A DNA stretch of 64,000 nucleotides from DATKFM01 sp963851215. GTDB lineage: Bacteria; Pseudomonadota; Alphaproteobacteria; Dongiales; Dongiaceae. The position numbers and the translations under genes were made by a program. Position 1 is the stretch's first letter. The number at the start of each line of letters is the position of its first letter. Shown here piece after piece: positions 1-10,104 of the stretch. The notes under the pieces were generated by a model, which did not search any database, was not told the origin of the DNA, and saw nothing but the letters and a program-made list of their open reading frames with translations. The DNA lies in contig CAWKOG010000020.1 of the NCBI GenBank assembly GCA_963851215.1, forward strand, positions 682,001 through 746,000. The letters run 5' to 3'.

Positions 1-786
1 CACCAGCGTCAGATGCTGCGGCGTAGTTTCCACCGTCGCGATATCCTTGTGCTTAGCCAGGAAACCCATTTCCTCAGCCGTGGTGACATGGAGCACATGC
101 ACGCGCCGCTTGGCTTCCCGCGCCAGGCCGATCAGGCGCTGCGTGGCCAGATATGCCGTCTCCGCATCGCGCCAGACCGGATGCATGGCCGGCGAAGCGC
201 CATCCTTCACCAGCGCAAAACGCTCCTTCAGCCGCGCCTCATCCTCCGCATGAACAGCCATGCGGCGGCGGCCATGCTTCAGCACCTGCAGCACCGTGGC
301 ATCGTCGGCTACCAGCAAAGTGCCGGTGGAGCTGCCCATGAACATCTTGACGCCGGCGCAGCCGAGTTGTTGTTCGAGATCAGGCAACTCCTTGAGATTG
401 TCGGGCGTCGCACCGACATAGAAGGCGATGTCGCTCCAGACGCGGCCGCGCGCGCGGCGGATCTTGTCCTCGAGATCCGCCTGGGTGACCGTGTTCGGCC
501 TGGTGTTCGGCATCTCGAACACGGCGGTGACGCCGCCCAGCACCGCCGCCTTGGTGCCGGTGGCCAGATCTTCCTTATGCTCCATCCCCGGTTCGCGCAG
601 ATGCACCTGGGTATCGATGACGCCCGGGAGGATGTGCAGGCCCTTGGCGTCGATCACCTCTGCCGCATCGCCGCCGACACTGCCGATGGCGGCGATTTGC
701 CCGCCGCTGATGGCGATGTCGCCGGGACCGGTCTGCTCGGTGGTGACGATGACGCCGCCGCGGATGATCAGATCGTAGTTGGCCAC
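1..786 (-). CDS. dihydroorotase-family amidohydrolase (3' end beyond window)
   Basis: Metal-dependent cyclic amidohydrolase of the dihydroorotase/hydantoinase/allantoinase superfamily; dihydroorotase closes carbamoyl-aspartate in pyrimidine synthesis. About 262 residues are present and the C-terminal third lies outside the window. Visible landmarks are a beta-rich N-terminus with ILPGVIDTQVHLREPG (residues 52-67), the lysine of VKMFMGSSTG that would be carboxylated, the histidine of VHAEDEAR and that of VHVLHVTT. The usual HxH pair at the start of the barrel reads QxH here (Gln60-Val-His62), so one metal ligand is replaced. The chosen start is GTG at 786 (MANYDLIIRGG), where the family begins; a TTG four codons upstream is possible and no clear Shine-Dalgarno is seen. 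It is divergent from ygfZ. Membership of the superfamily is secure; the exact substrate is not. Confidence 0.85.
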   Translation of the reverse strand, partial: MANYDLIIRGGVIVTTEQTGPGDIAISGGQIAAIGSVGGDAAEVIDAKGLHILPGVIDTQVHLREPGMEHKEDLATGTKAAVLGGVTAVFEMPNTRPNTVTQADLEDKIRRARGRVWSDIAFYVGATPDNLKELPDLEQQLGCAGVKMFMGSSTGTLLVADDATVLQVLKHGRRRMAVHAEDEARLKERFALVKDGASPAMHPVWRDAETAYLATQRLIGLAREAKRRVHVLHVTTAEEMGFLAKHKDIATVETTPQHLTLV

Positions 787-898
787 GCGTACTCGCAAGG
801 AAATTGGTTACCGTTGGGTCCCTGCGATAGACGATTGCGCGGGACTTGCCAATGGCCGCGCCTTCTCTGATTGTGCCGGTCTCAACAGCGAGCTGCAT

Positions 899-1756
899 AT
901 GCCAGTATTTGCCACCATCGCCAAGCGCCGCGGCGTCCTCAGAATCGCCGGGGAGGATCGCGTGTCATTTCTCCAGGGGCTGGTGACCAACGACGTCGCG
1001 CGCGCTGCCGCGGGGCAGCCGGTCTACTCCGCGCTGCTGACGGCCCAGGGCCGCTTCCTCCATGATTTCTTCATCGTGCCGCAGAGCGACGCGCTGCTTT
1101 TGGATTGCGAAGCCGAGCGCCGCGCCGACCTGATGCGCCGCCTGGGCATGTACAAGCTCCGCGCCAAGGCGACGATCGAGGACAAGACCGACTCCCTCGC
1201 GGTGATCCTGCTCTGGGGCGACGGCCTGGAACCCGGCGCTCTGCGCAGCAACGACGCCGCGGCGATCTATGCCGATCCCCGCCTTCCCGCCCTGGGAGCC
1301 CGCGCGATCGTCGCCGCTGACAGTGCCGCAAGCTGGATCGCGAAGCATGGCCTTAGCGCGGCTGACGAAGATTCCTATGACCGCCACCGCATTGCCCTTG
1401 GCGTCCCCGACGGCAGCCGCGACCTGCCGGTGGAACGCGCGCTGCTGCTGGAGAACGGGTTCGACGAGCTCCACGGCATCGACTGGCAGAAGGGCTGCTA
1501 TATCGGCCAGGAGGTGACCGCGCGGATGCGCTACCGCAGCCTGGTGCGAAAGCAACTCCTGCCGGTCGCCATCGACGGTCCAACGCCCGAGTTCGGCGCG
1601 CCGATCACCCTCGACGGCGCGGAAGCCGGCGAAATGCGCAGCGCGGTGGATGGCCTGGGCCTCGCCCTGCTGCGCCAGGAAGCCCTGGACAAAGTCGGTC
1701 CGGGTCGGGAATTACTATGCGCCAAGGCGACTCTGCGTCCGCTGCCGCCGACCTAA
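899..1756 (+). CDS. ygfZ: YgfZ/CAF17-type folate-binding protein
   Basis: A tetrahydrofolate-binding protein related to the glycine-cleavage T protein, which supports maturation of certain iron-sulfur enzymes in the cytoplasm. The diagnostic motif KGCYIGQE lies at residues 198-205 with its conserved Cys200, and the N-terminus (RVSFLQGLVTNDV) is the normal GcvT-like start. Length, 285 residues, fits the family. The ATG at 899 gives the homologous start; the frame stays open back to about 779, but that extension has no family character and overlaps the divergent amidohydrolase start. The next gene begins about 40 bp downstream in the same direction. Confidence 0.9.
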   Translation: MPVFATIAKRRGVLRIAGEDRVSFLQGLVTNDVARAAAGQPVYSALLTAQGRFLHDFFIVPQSDALLLDCEAERRADLMRRLGMYKLRAKATIEDKTDSLAVILLWGDGLEPGALRSNDAAAIYADPRLPALGARAIVAADSAASWIAKHGLSAADEDSYDRHRIALGVPDGSRDLPVERALLLENGFDELHGIDWQKGCYIGQEVTARMRYRSLVRKQLLPVAIDGPTPEFGAPITLDGAEAGEMRSAVDGLGLALLRQEALDKVGPGRELLCAKATLRPLPPT

Positions 1757-1797
1757 AAGCAAAAGAACACCGAGAATAATCACAGGGAGACCAGCAA

Positions 1798-2892
1798 ATG
1801 GGCCGCGCGCGCTTACGCGATCTCGGATTCGTTTCAGGATATCTGCCGACGGGACCGCTCAACGCCATCACCGACGTGCCGGGCGTGCGTGTCGGCCACT
1901 GCACCGTCGTCCATGACCAGCCCTTCATCGCCCGCAGCGGCGTGACCGCCATATGGCCGGCCAGCGACGATGTCTGGCGCAATGGCGTGTTCGCCGGTTT
2001 CCACTCCTTCAACGGCAATGGCGAGATGACCGGGACGATCTGGATCGAGGAACAGGGCCTGCTCGCCGCACCCCTCTGCATTACCAACACCCATTCCGTC
2101 GGCGTGGTCCATGACGCGCTGGTGGCCTATGCCGTGAACAAGGGCGTCGACCAGGAATGGCATCTGCCGGTCACCGCCGAGACCTATGACGGCTGGCTCA
2201 GCGACGCGGAAAAGTTTCCCGTGAAACAGGAGCACGCCTTTGCCGCACTGGACGCCGCCAAGAGCGGCCCGGTCGCCGAAGGCTGCGTCGGCGGCGGCAC
2301 CGGCATGATCTGCCATGAATTCAAGGGCGGCATCGGCACCTCCTCGCGCATCGCCGAGACCCGCAACGGCAAATACACCGTGGGCGCGCTGGTGCAGGCG
2401 AACTATGGCGACCGCGAGCAGTTCCGCGTCGACGGCGCGCCGGTCGGCCGCGAGATCGGCCGCGACGTGGTGCCCACGCCCGATGGCTGGCTCGATCGAT
2501 TCCTCGAGCCGGGCGCGGGCTCGATCATCGTCATCCTGGCCACCGATGCGCCGCTGTTGCCCATCCAATGCAAGCGCCTGGCGCGTCGTGCGGCCACCGG
2601 CCTCGCCTGGGTCGGCGGCTATGGCAGCAACGGCAGCGGCGACATCTTCCTTGCCTTCGCCAATGGGAACCGCATCGCCCGCAACAAGCCTTGCTATGAC
2701 GTGAAGATGATCGCGCCGCCGGAAATGTCGCCCCTATTTGAAGCTGCGGCCGAAGCCACGGAGGAAGCAATCCTCAACGCGCTGACGGCGGCGGAGACGA
2801 CGACGGGCTTCAAAGGCCGCACGGTCCACGCATTGCCGTTCGATTTGCTGGAAATGGCGATGCGGAAATACGGCAGGCCGCCGAAGAAGTAA
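1798..2892 (+). CDS. P1 family (S58, DmpA/BapA-type) aminopeptidase
   Basis: A self-cleaving N-terminal-nucleophile aminopeptidase of the DmpA/BapA family, whose members remove L-amino acids from D-amino-acid amides or beta-amino acids from peptides. It has 364 residues, typical length. The N-terminal substrate loop (ITDVPGVRVGHCTV, then ITNTHSVG) and the Gly-rich VGGGTGM segment match the family. The autoproteolysis site is expected at GAG|SIIVILATDAPLLP, with Ser242 as the nucleophile freed by cleavage. A purine-rich ribosome site (AGGGAGA) lies about 8 bp before the ATG. The gene is convergent with ppdK, only six bases separating the stops. No signal peptide is evident, so cytoplasmic location is inferred. 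Confidence 0.92.
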   Translation: MGRARLRDLGFVSGYLPTGPLNAITDVPGVRVGHCTVVHDQPFIARSGVTAIWPASDDVWRNGVFAGFHSFNGNGEMTGTIWIEEQGLLAAPLCITNTHSVGVVHDALVAYAVNKGVDQEWHLPVTAETYDGWLSDAEKFPVKQEHAFAALDAAKSGPVAEGCVGGGTGMICHEFKGGIGTSSRIAETRNGKYTVGALVQANYGDREQFRVDGAPVGREIGRDVVPTPDGWLDRFLEPGAGSIIVILATDAPLLPIQCKRLARRAATGLAWVGGYGSNGSGDIFLAFANGNRIARNKPCYDVKMIAPPEMSPLFEAAAEATEEAILNALTAAETTTGFKGRTVHALPFDLLEMAMRKYGRPPKK

Positions 2893-2898
2893 CGGCGT

Positions 2899-5578
2899 TC
2901 ACACCGTCGCGTCGGCACTCGCCGCAAGGGTCGCCTGCGCCGCCGCCAGCTTGGCGATCGGCACGCGGTACGGGGAGCAGGACACATAGTCCAGCCCCAC
3001 CTCGGCGCAGAAGCGGATCGACGCAGGATCGCCGCCATGCTCGCCGCAGATGCCGAGCTTGAGATCGGCGCGGCGCTTGCGGCCCCGTTCGGCGGCGATG
3101 CGCACCAGTTCACCCACGCCGTCCCGGTCCAGCGTCACGAACGGGTCCTGGGTCAGGATGCCCGCCCGTTCATAGGCGGTGAGAAAACGCGAGGAATCGT
3201 CGCGGCTGAGGCCATAGGTGGTCTGCGTGAGATCATTGGTGCCGAAGCTGAAGAACTGCGCGCTCTCCGCGATATCATGGGCCCGCAGCGCCGCGCGCGG
3301 CAGCTCGATCATCGTTCCCACGAGATAGGGCGTGCGCCGGCCGGACTGCTTCGCCACCTCCTCGGCGACGCGGTCCACCAGATTCCTTCAGCATGGCGAG
3401 CTCCCGCGTCCAGGCCACCAGCGGGATCATGATCTCCGGCTCGACCGTCTCGCCGCCTTCCTTCTGCACCTCGGCGGCGGCCTCGAAGATCGCCCGCGCC
3501 TGCATCTCATAGATTTCCGGATAGGTGATGCCCAGGCGGCAGCCGCGATGGCCGAGCATCGGGTTGGCCTCTTTCAGCATGGCCGCGCGATGGCGCACCG
3601 TATCGATGCCGAGTCCGGCGGCCCGGGCCACCTCTTGCATTTCCACATCGGTGTGCGGCAGGAACTCATGCAGCGGCGGGTCCAAGAGGCGGATGGTGAC
3701 CGGCAGGCCGCGCATGATGCGGAACAGCTCGACGAAATCCGCCCGCTGCATCGGCAGGATCTTGGCCAGCGCCACGCGGCGGCCGGCGGCGTCCTCGGCC
3801 ATGATCATCTCGCGCATGGCGACAATGCGGTCGCCGTCGAAGAACATATGCTCGGTGCGGCAAAGGCCGATGCCTTCGGCGCCGAAACGCCGCGCCGTCC
3901 GCGCGTCCGCCGGCGTCTCGGCATTCGTGCGCACCTTCATATGCCGGGTCTCGTCGGCCCAAGCCATGAGCTGCGAGAAATCGCCGGAGAGGTCCGGCTG
4001 GATCGTCGGCACTTCGCCCAGCATCACCTCGCCGGTGCCGCCGTCGATGGTGACCAGATCGCCGGCCCGTACTGTCGTGCCGCGCACGGTCATCGTGCCG
4101 GCCTGGGTATCGATGCGCAGGTCGCTGGCGCCGGAGACGCAGGGCCGCCCCATGCCGCGCGCCACCACGGCAGCGTGGCTGGTCATGCCGCCTCGCGCCG
4201 TGAGGATGCCCTGAGCGGCATGCATGCCGTGGATGTCTTCGGGGCTGGTCTCCAGCCGCACCAGGATGACCTTCTCGCCCTTGGTGGCGCGGTCCTCGGC
4301 CTCGTCGGCGGTGAACACCGCCTTGCCTGCCGCCGCTCCCGGCGAGGCCGGCAGGCCGCGGGCGATCACCTTGCGCGGCGCCTTGGGATCCAGCGTCGGA
4401 TGCAGCAATTGATCCAGCGACGACGGATCGATGCGGCGCACCGCCTGGCGCTTGTCGATCAGCCCTTCAGCCACCATGTCGACGGCGATCTTCAGCGCCG
4501 CCGCAGCCGTGCGCTTGCCGCTGCGGGTCTGCAGCATCCACAGCCGGCCCTGCTGCACCGTGAACTCGATATCCTGCATGTCGCGGTAGTGGGCTTCCAG
4601 CTTGCGGCGCACATCGTCGAGCTCGCCGAACAGCTTGGGCATCACCTCTTCCATCGCCGGCAGGTTGGAGCGGTTGGATTTCTTGCCGGCGACCGTCAGA
4701 TGCTGGGGCGTGCGGATACCCGCGACTACGTCCTCGCCCTGGGCGTTGACCAGATACTCGCCATAGAACTCGTTGGCGCCGGTCGACGGATTGCGGGTGA
4801 AGGCGACGCCGGTCGCACAGCTGTCGCCCATGTTCCCGAACACCATCGCCTGCACGCTGACGGCGGTACCCCAGCTCTCGGGGATATTATGTAGCTTGCG
4901 ATAGGTGACGGCGCGCGGCGTGTTCCAGCTACCGAAGACGGCGCCGATGGCGCCCCAGAGCTGTTCCATCGGATCCTGCGGGAACGGCTTGCCCAGATGC
5001 TCCTGCACCTTGGCCTTGTAGCCGGCCACCACGGTCTTCCAGTCATCGGCGGTGAGCGCCGTGTCCAGGCTGAGATTGCGATCCTCTTTATGCAGATCGA
5101 GGATCTCTTCGAAATTGTGATGATCGACGCCCAGCACCACGTCGCCATACATCTGGATGAAGCGGCGGTAGCTGTCATAGGCGAAGCGCGTATCGCCGGA
5201 CTTCGCCGCCAAGCCTTCAACGGTAATATCGTTGAGGCCGAGATTGAGCACCGTGTCCATCATGCCCGGCATGGAGACGCGGGCGCCCGAGCGCACGGAT
5301 ACCAGCAGCGGGTCGGCAGAGTCGCCGAACTTGGCGCCGACGGTGGATTCGATCTGCGCCAGCCCGGCGGCGACCTGCGCCTGCAGGTCGGCAGGATAGG
5401 ATTTCCCATTGGCGTAGAAATAGGTGCAGACCTCGGTCGTGATGGTGATGCCCGGCGGCACCGGCAGGCCCAGGCTGCTCATTTCCGCCAGATTGGCGCC
5501 CTTGCCGCCCAGCAGGTTCCGCATGTCCGCCCGGCCATCCGCCTTCCCGGCGCCAAAGCTGTAGACCCACTTAGACAT
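2899..5578 (-). CDS. ppdK: pyruvate, phosphate dikinase (one frame break)
   Basis: PPDK interconverts pyruvate, ATP and Pi with PEP, AMP and PPi in the cytoplasm, in gluconeogenesis or PPi-linked glycolysis. In order: the N-terminal ATP-grasp domain (LLGGKGANLAEMSSLGLPVPPG), the swivelling phospho-His domain (LTARGGMTSHAAVVARGMGRPC) and the PEP/TIM-barrel domain ending GICGEHGGDP and SCSPYRVPIAKLA, where the Cys is the catalytic acid. About 890 residues in total, as expected. The reading frame breaks near 3382: removing one extra base joins ELAMLKE to LVDRVAEEV, restoring the family sequence, so this is probably a sequence error. It lies 7 bp downstream of glyS, presumably in one operon. Confidence 0.93.
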
Positions 5579-5585
5579 GGCCCCT

Positions 5586-7687
5586 CTATCCCTCGATCTG
5601 CGAGAAATCGGCGACCTTGTTCAAGGTCGTGCGGATCTGCGACAGCAGTCGCAGGCGATTGGCGCGCAAGTCCTTGTCGTCGCTGTTCACCGTGACCTTG
5701 TCGAAGAAGGCGTCAACAGGCTGGCGCAGTTTGGCAAGCTGGGACATGGCATTACCAAAATGCTCGCTCTTGATCAGTTGTTCCCCCGATGACGCCACGG
5801 AAGCCAGCGCCGCATGCAGCGATTTCTCCTCGGCCTGCTGCAGCTTCGCCGCATCGGCGCCGCCATTGTACTCGGCCTTGTCCTTCTTCTCCTCGATCTT
5901 GACGATATTGCTGGCGCGGCGATAGGCGACGAGAAGATTGGCGCCGTCGTCGGTATCCAGGAACGATTTCAGCGCATCGACGCGCGCCAGCAACCGCACC
6001 AGATCGTCCTCACAAAATCGTCCTTGCCCAGACTGAATATCGCGGAGACAAGATCGTGACGCACACCCTTTTCGCGCAGCGCCACTTTCAGGCGGTCGGC
6101 GAAGAAGATCGAGCAACTCTGCCGGAGCTTCGCGACGGTGATTGCGCCGTTCTGATCTTCAAACGGCTGCATTCGCCTTGCGAACATCTTGCAAAGCGGC
6201 AAGCGCAGTTTGTTCTCGACGATCAGCCTGATGACGCCCAGTGCAGCGCGGCGCAATGCGAACGGGTCCTTCGAACCAGTCGGTTTCTCATCGATGGCGA
6301 AGAATCCGACCAGCGAGTCGATCTTGTCGGCGAGCGCCACGGTGATGCTGACCGGCGAAGTCGGGCAGCGGTCGTTGGGTCCGAGAGGCTGATAATGTTC
6401 GGCGATCGCATCGGCGACCGCCGGCTTCTCGCCCTCTTGCAGCGCATAGTAGCGGCCCATGATGCCCTGAAGTTCCGGGAACTCGCCGACCATGCCTGAC
6501 GTGAGATCGGCCTTCGCGAGCAGCGCGGCACTGCGCACCTGATCCACATCGGCGCTGGGAATGAACGGCGCTAACTCCGCCACGAGCATTTGCATCCGCG
6601 CAACCTTGTCCGCGACGGTGCCAAGCTTGGCATGAAACACGATGTCCTTCAGCACAGGCACACGCTCTTCCAGCTTCACCTTGCGGTCCTGGTCCCAGAA
6701 GAACTTGGCGTCCGACAGCCGAGCCCGCAGCACCCGCTCATTGCCGGCGATGATGGCCTTGCCGCCATCCTTGGTCTGCATGTTCGACGCGACCAGGAAT
6801 CGTGGGGCCAGTTTTCCGTTCTTGTCCAACAGCGCGAAATACTTCTGGTTCGCGCGCATGGTCGTGGTCAGCACTTCCGGCGGAATGTCCATGAAGGCCT
6901 GGTCGATCTTGCCCATCAGCAGCACAGGCCACTCCACCAGGCCGACCACTTCATCGAGCAGCGCCTCGTCCTGTTTCACCGTTACGCCCTCGGCCTGCGC
7001 CAACTTCTCCGCCTGCGCTTGAATGGCGGCGCGGCGCTCGGCGGGATCGACGAGGACGAAGGATTCTTTCAGCTTCACTTTGTAGTCGGCAAAGCCGGCG
7101 ACCTTGATCTCCCCGGAACCGAGAAACCGATGGCCGCGTGTAGTGTCACCGAAGGCGACCTTGGACTCCTCACCGAATGTCAGTGCGCCGGAAATGACGG
7201 CGCCATCGAGCGTGGCGATGATGCTATGGAGCGGCCGCACCCAACTGACACGATTGGACGCCCAGCGCATGGATTTCGGCCAAGGCAACGCCAGCAATGC
7301 CTCCGAAATCAGCGCCCCCAACAGTTCGATGGTCTTGCCACCGGTCTTCTTGATGGTCGCAAACCAGAACTCGCCCTTGCCGGTATCGCGCTTCTCGCAT
7401 TGATCGAGGCTGGTGAGGCCGGCGCCCTTGAGGAAGCCTTGCACTGCCTGTTCCGGCGAGCCGACCCGCGGTCCGCGTTTCTCTTCATTCACATCCGGCT
7501 GCGCCAAGGGCAATCCATCGACAACCAGCGCCAGCCGCCGCGGCGTCGCATAAGCATCGGCGCGGGTGAAGGCCAAGCCCGCCGCCTTCAGTTTCTCGGT
7601 GACTAGACGTTTCAGATCCTCGGCCGCCCGCGCCTGCATGCGCGCGGGAATTTCCTCGGAGAAAAGTTCGAGCAGGAGTTCGGCCAT
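5586..7687 (-). CDS. glyS: glycyl-tRNA synthetase beta subunit (one frame break)
   Basis: Beta subunit of the bacterial alpha2beta2 glycyl-tRNA synthetase, which carries tRNA recognition. The first 560 residues read MAELLLELFSEEIPARMQ, then the HD-like core (TTTMRANQKYFALLDKNGKL, RVLRARLSDAKFFWDQD, KADLTSGMVGEFPELQG) and the anticodon-binding part. The frame changes near 6015-6030, between SLGKDDFV and EDDLVRLLARVDALKSFL; a single missing base there would restore a protein of about 700 residues. The two halves join exactly where family members are continuous, and the gene is essential in organisms with this synthetase, so sequencing error is more likely than mutation. It starts 3 bp after glyQ. 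Confidence 0.93.
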
Positions 7688-7690
7688 GAT

Positions 7691-8605
7691 CTAGACCTTC
7701 GCGTCCTGACTTTTCAGCCACGCCTCGCAGCAACCCTTCGCCAGAGTGCGCACACGGCCGATATAGGCCTGGCGCTCGGTCACGGAGATCACGCCGCGCG
7801 CGTCCAGCAAATTGAAGTTATGGCTCGCCTTCATGCACTGGTCATAGGCAGGCAGGGCCAGCGGCGTGCGGTTGGCGCTGTTGCCATTGAGACCGAGCAG
7901 CTTCTTGCATTCCGCTTCCGCATCGGCGAAATGCCGGAACAGTTTCTCCGTCGTCGCCTGCTCGAAATTGTAGGCGGAGAATTCCTGCTCGGCCTGCAGA
8001 TACACATCGCCATAGGTCATGTGGCCCGGCCCAACGACGCCGTTCCAGTCGAGATCGAAGATGCTCTCCACGCCCTGCACATACATCGCGAGCCGCTCGA
8101 GGCCGTAAGTCAGCTCCGTCGAGACGGGATCGCATTCGATGCCGCCCACCTGCTGGAAATAGGTGAACTGGCTCACTTCCATGCCGTCGAGCCACACTTC
8201 CCAGCCGAGGCCCCAGGCGCCCAGCGTCGGGCTCTCCCAATCGTCCTCGACGAAGCGCACATCATGGTCTTCCAGCTTGATGCCCAGCGCCCGCAGGCTG
8301 CCGAGATAGAGATCCTGGCTGTCCGGCGGCGACGGCTTCAGGATCACCTGGAACTGGTAGTAATGCTGCAGCCGGTTCGGGTTCTCGCCATAGCGGCCAT
8401 CCTTCGGCCGGCGCGAGGGCTGCGCATAGGCGGCGCGCCAGGGCTTCTTGCCGAGGGCGCGCAGCGTGGTCGCGGGGTGAAAGGTGCCGGCGCCCACTTC
8501 CATGTCATAGGGCTGCAGAATGACGCAGCCCTTCCCGGCCCAGTAATCCTGCAATTTCAGGATCAGGCGCTGGAAACAGGTGTCGGGATTGGCGCGGCTG
8601 GACAT
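7691..8605 (-). CDS. glyQ: glycyl-tRNA synthetase alpha subunit
   Basis: Catalytic alpha subunit of the class II alpha2beta2 glycyl-tRNA synthetase; it activates glycine and charges tRNA-Gly in the cytoplasm. Its 304 residues match the family end to end: the N-terminal FQRLILKLQDYWAGKGC, the RAAYAQPSRRPKDGRYGENP motif, EDDWESPTLGAWGLGWEVW and the FTYFQQVGGIEC and LTYGLERLAMY motifs of the active site. No break is seen. It heads the glyQ-glyS-ppdK run with 3-bp and 7-bp gaps, which implies cotranscription. About 100 bp separates it from the PP0621-like gene upstream. Confidence 0.97.
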   Translation of the reverse strand: MSSRANPDTCFQRLILKLQDYWAGKGCVILQPYDMEVGAGTFHPATTLRALGKKPWRAAYAQPSRRPKDGRYGENPNRLQHYYQFQVILKPSPPDSQDLYLGSLRALGIKLEDHDVRFVEDDWESPTLGAWGLGWEVWLDGMEVSQFTYFQQVGGIECDPVSTELTYGLERLAMYVQGVESIFDLDWNGVVGPGHMTYGDVYLQAEQEFSAYNFEQATTEKLFRHFADAEAECKKLLGLNGNSANRTPLALPAYDQCMKASHNFNLLDARGVISVTERQAYIGRVRTLAKGCCEAWLKSQDAKV

Positions 8606-8708
8606 GGCACGGGGCCAGTTTTCAGGGGCTTATGGTGCGCCGCAACATAAAGACCGGCCCTCAGGGGGTCAAGCAATCCGCCGCGTTGATTCCGGCTTTC
8701 GACGGCCC

Positions 8709-8954
8709 TCAATAAGGGCAGCCGGTACGCTCGCAGGGCGATGCCTTCGTTCCCGGCACGAAGGCATCGCAGACCTCGCATTGGACCATGTCGACGGCGT
8801 TGGCCTCGGCGCGCCCGCGGCCGCGCGATTTCTGCCCGCCGGCTTCCTTCTTCCGCGCGCTCTGCTGCCGCCCGATCCAGCGGAAGCCGAACCAGACCAG
8901 CGCGAGCACGAAGATCAGCAGCGAGAGCTTCGGGAAACTGGGAAGACTGAACAT
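8709..8954 (-). CDS. PP0621-like small membrane protein with C-terminal Cys cluster
   Basis: An 81-residue protein of unknown function that resembles the PP0621 family. The N-terminus has one hydrophobic segment (about residues 10-26), followed by a basic linker and a conserved C-terminal cysteine cluster, MVQCEVCDAFVPG and CERTGC, likely to bind zinc. It would sit in the inner membrane with the Cys-rich tail in the cytoplasm; this topology is inferred from the positive charges after the helix. It lies upstream of glyQ on the same strand. Function is not known. Confidence 0.75.
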   Translation of the reverse strand: MFSLPSFPKLSLLIFVLALVWFGFRWIGRQQSARKKEAGGQKSRGRGRAEANAVDMVQCEVCDAFVPGTKASPCERTGCPY

Positions 8955-9042
8955 AGGGGCGATATGGCGACGGGGTGTGGGTCAGGTCAAGGGAGCGATG
9001 TTATACGCAAACCGCCGTCTGAACATACCGCGGCAGATCATC

Positions 9043-9786
9043 CTACAGGGCCAGCGCAGCGCCGTCGCGCAGCACGGCTTCGGCGGCGGCGCTGTAGCGC
9101 CCGTCGGGCTCGTGCAGAATCATCCCAGATGACAGCTTAGTCGGCGTCGCCACATCCTTGCGCGCCCGCACGATCACCCGGCTCGCCGGTCGGCTCCCGC
9201 CGGGCCAGAGCGGAAAGACCGCGATGTCGCCGGCGCGCTGGCGCAGCTCCGCCAGCAGCGAGTCCAGGCGGTCGGCGCGATGGATGAAGGTCACCGAACC
9301 TTTCGAACGCGCCATGTTGAGGCAATAGCGCACCCAATCCGCCAGCGCCGCTTCGCCCTCCACATTGGCCCGATCGCGGCCGTGATTGTCCGAGCGCGTG
9401 CCTGACTCCGCCGCCTGATAGGGCGGATTGGCCATCACATGATGGAAGGTGCCGGGCGCCATGCGCGGTGGCGGCCGCAGGATATCGCCGACCATGAACT
9501 CCATCCGCGCCGCGTTGCCGTTCAGCGCCGCGTTCTCGCCGGCAAGCCGCACCAGCGCATGCTGGATCTCGATGCCGCGGATCAGGCAGTTCGGCTCCCG
9601 CCAGGCGAGACAGAGCGCGGCAGCACCGACGCCCGCACCCACATCCAGCACCAGCTCGCCTGGCGCCGCCGGCACCGCCGCCGCCAGGAAAATCGGATCG
9701 ATCGCCACGCGGTAACCATCCGCCGGCTGGCGCAACATGACGCGGCCGCCCAACAGCTTGTCCTCGGTGATGGCGAGATCGTTCAT
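9043..9786 (-). CDS. TrmN6-like SAM-dependent methyltransferase
   Basis: A class I adenine-N6 methyltransferase of the TrmN6/YfiC type (COG4123), whose E. coli member methylates A37 of tRNA1(Val). The 247-residue protein starts ITEDKLLGGRVMLRQP with the family motif PADGYRVAIDPIFLAA, then the SAM-binding loop VLDVGAGVGAAALCLA at about residues 45-60 and the catalytic NPPY motif at about 123-126, diagnostic of amino-group methylation on nucleobases. The ATG overlaps the stop of the upstream DUF2007 gene by 4 bp (ATGA), a pairing that is common in alphaproteobacteria. Substrate is inferred from the family only. Confidence 0.85.
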   Translation of the reverse strand: MNDLAITEDKLLGGRVMLRQPADGYRVAIDPIFLAAAVPAAPGELVLDVGAGVGAAALCLAWREPNCLIRGIEIQHALVRLAGENAALNGNAARMEFMVGDILRPPPRMAPGTFHHVMANPPYQAAESGTRSDNHGRDRANVEGEAALADWVRYCLNMARSKGSVTFIHRADRLDSLLAELRQRAGDIAVFPLWPGGSRPASRVIVRARKDVATPTKLSSGMILHEPDGRYSAAAEAVLRDGAALAL

Positions 9787-10001
9787 GCGGGCCCAGCCTC
9801 GATGGCGTCATCCAGCAGCCGCTTTGCGCGATCGAAATCCGCCTCCGCCACCATGACGCGGCGGGGGATCATCATCACGCCACTGCCGAACAGGCTGCTG
9901 ACATGGCTGTCGAACACCTGGAAATCGATGTCCTCGGCGGTGAGCAGGGCGACCACCCAGCTCAATTGCGCAGGATCCTGTGTGTCTATCAGTTTACGCA
10001 T
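9783..10001 (-). CDS. DUF2007 domain protein
   Basis: A 72-residue protein matching DUF2007 (described as a putative prokaryotic signal-transducing protein): MRKLIDTQDPAQLSWVVALL, an acidic turn (AEDIDFQVFDSHVSSLFG) and PRRVMVAEADFDRAKRLLDD. I placed the start at the ATG at 10001 because the family begins at this residue; the frame stays open for 12 more codons upstream without family character. It is translationally coupled by a 4-bp overlap to the methyltransferase gene. Its molecular function has not been established. Confidence 0.8.
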   Translation of the reverse strand: MRKLIDTQDPAQLSWVVALLTAEDIDFQVFDSHVSSLFGSGVMMIPRRVMVAEADFDRAKRLLDDAIEAGPA

Positions 10002-10104
10002 CGCCGAATATGTATGAGTTGATGCGGCCAAGGGCAACCTGCCGCACTTGACCGGGAACGGTCCAACCCTATGCTCTTAGCAGACACAACCACAGGGATC
10101 ATCC

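Noticed and set aside
3332..4894. 520-codon forward frame opposite ppdK
   Set aside because: Shadow of the conserved PPDK sequence; composition dominated by Arg, His and Gln, no motif.
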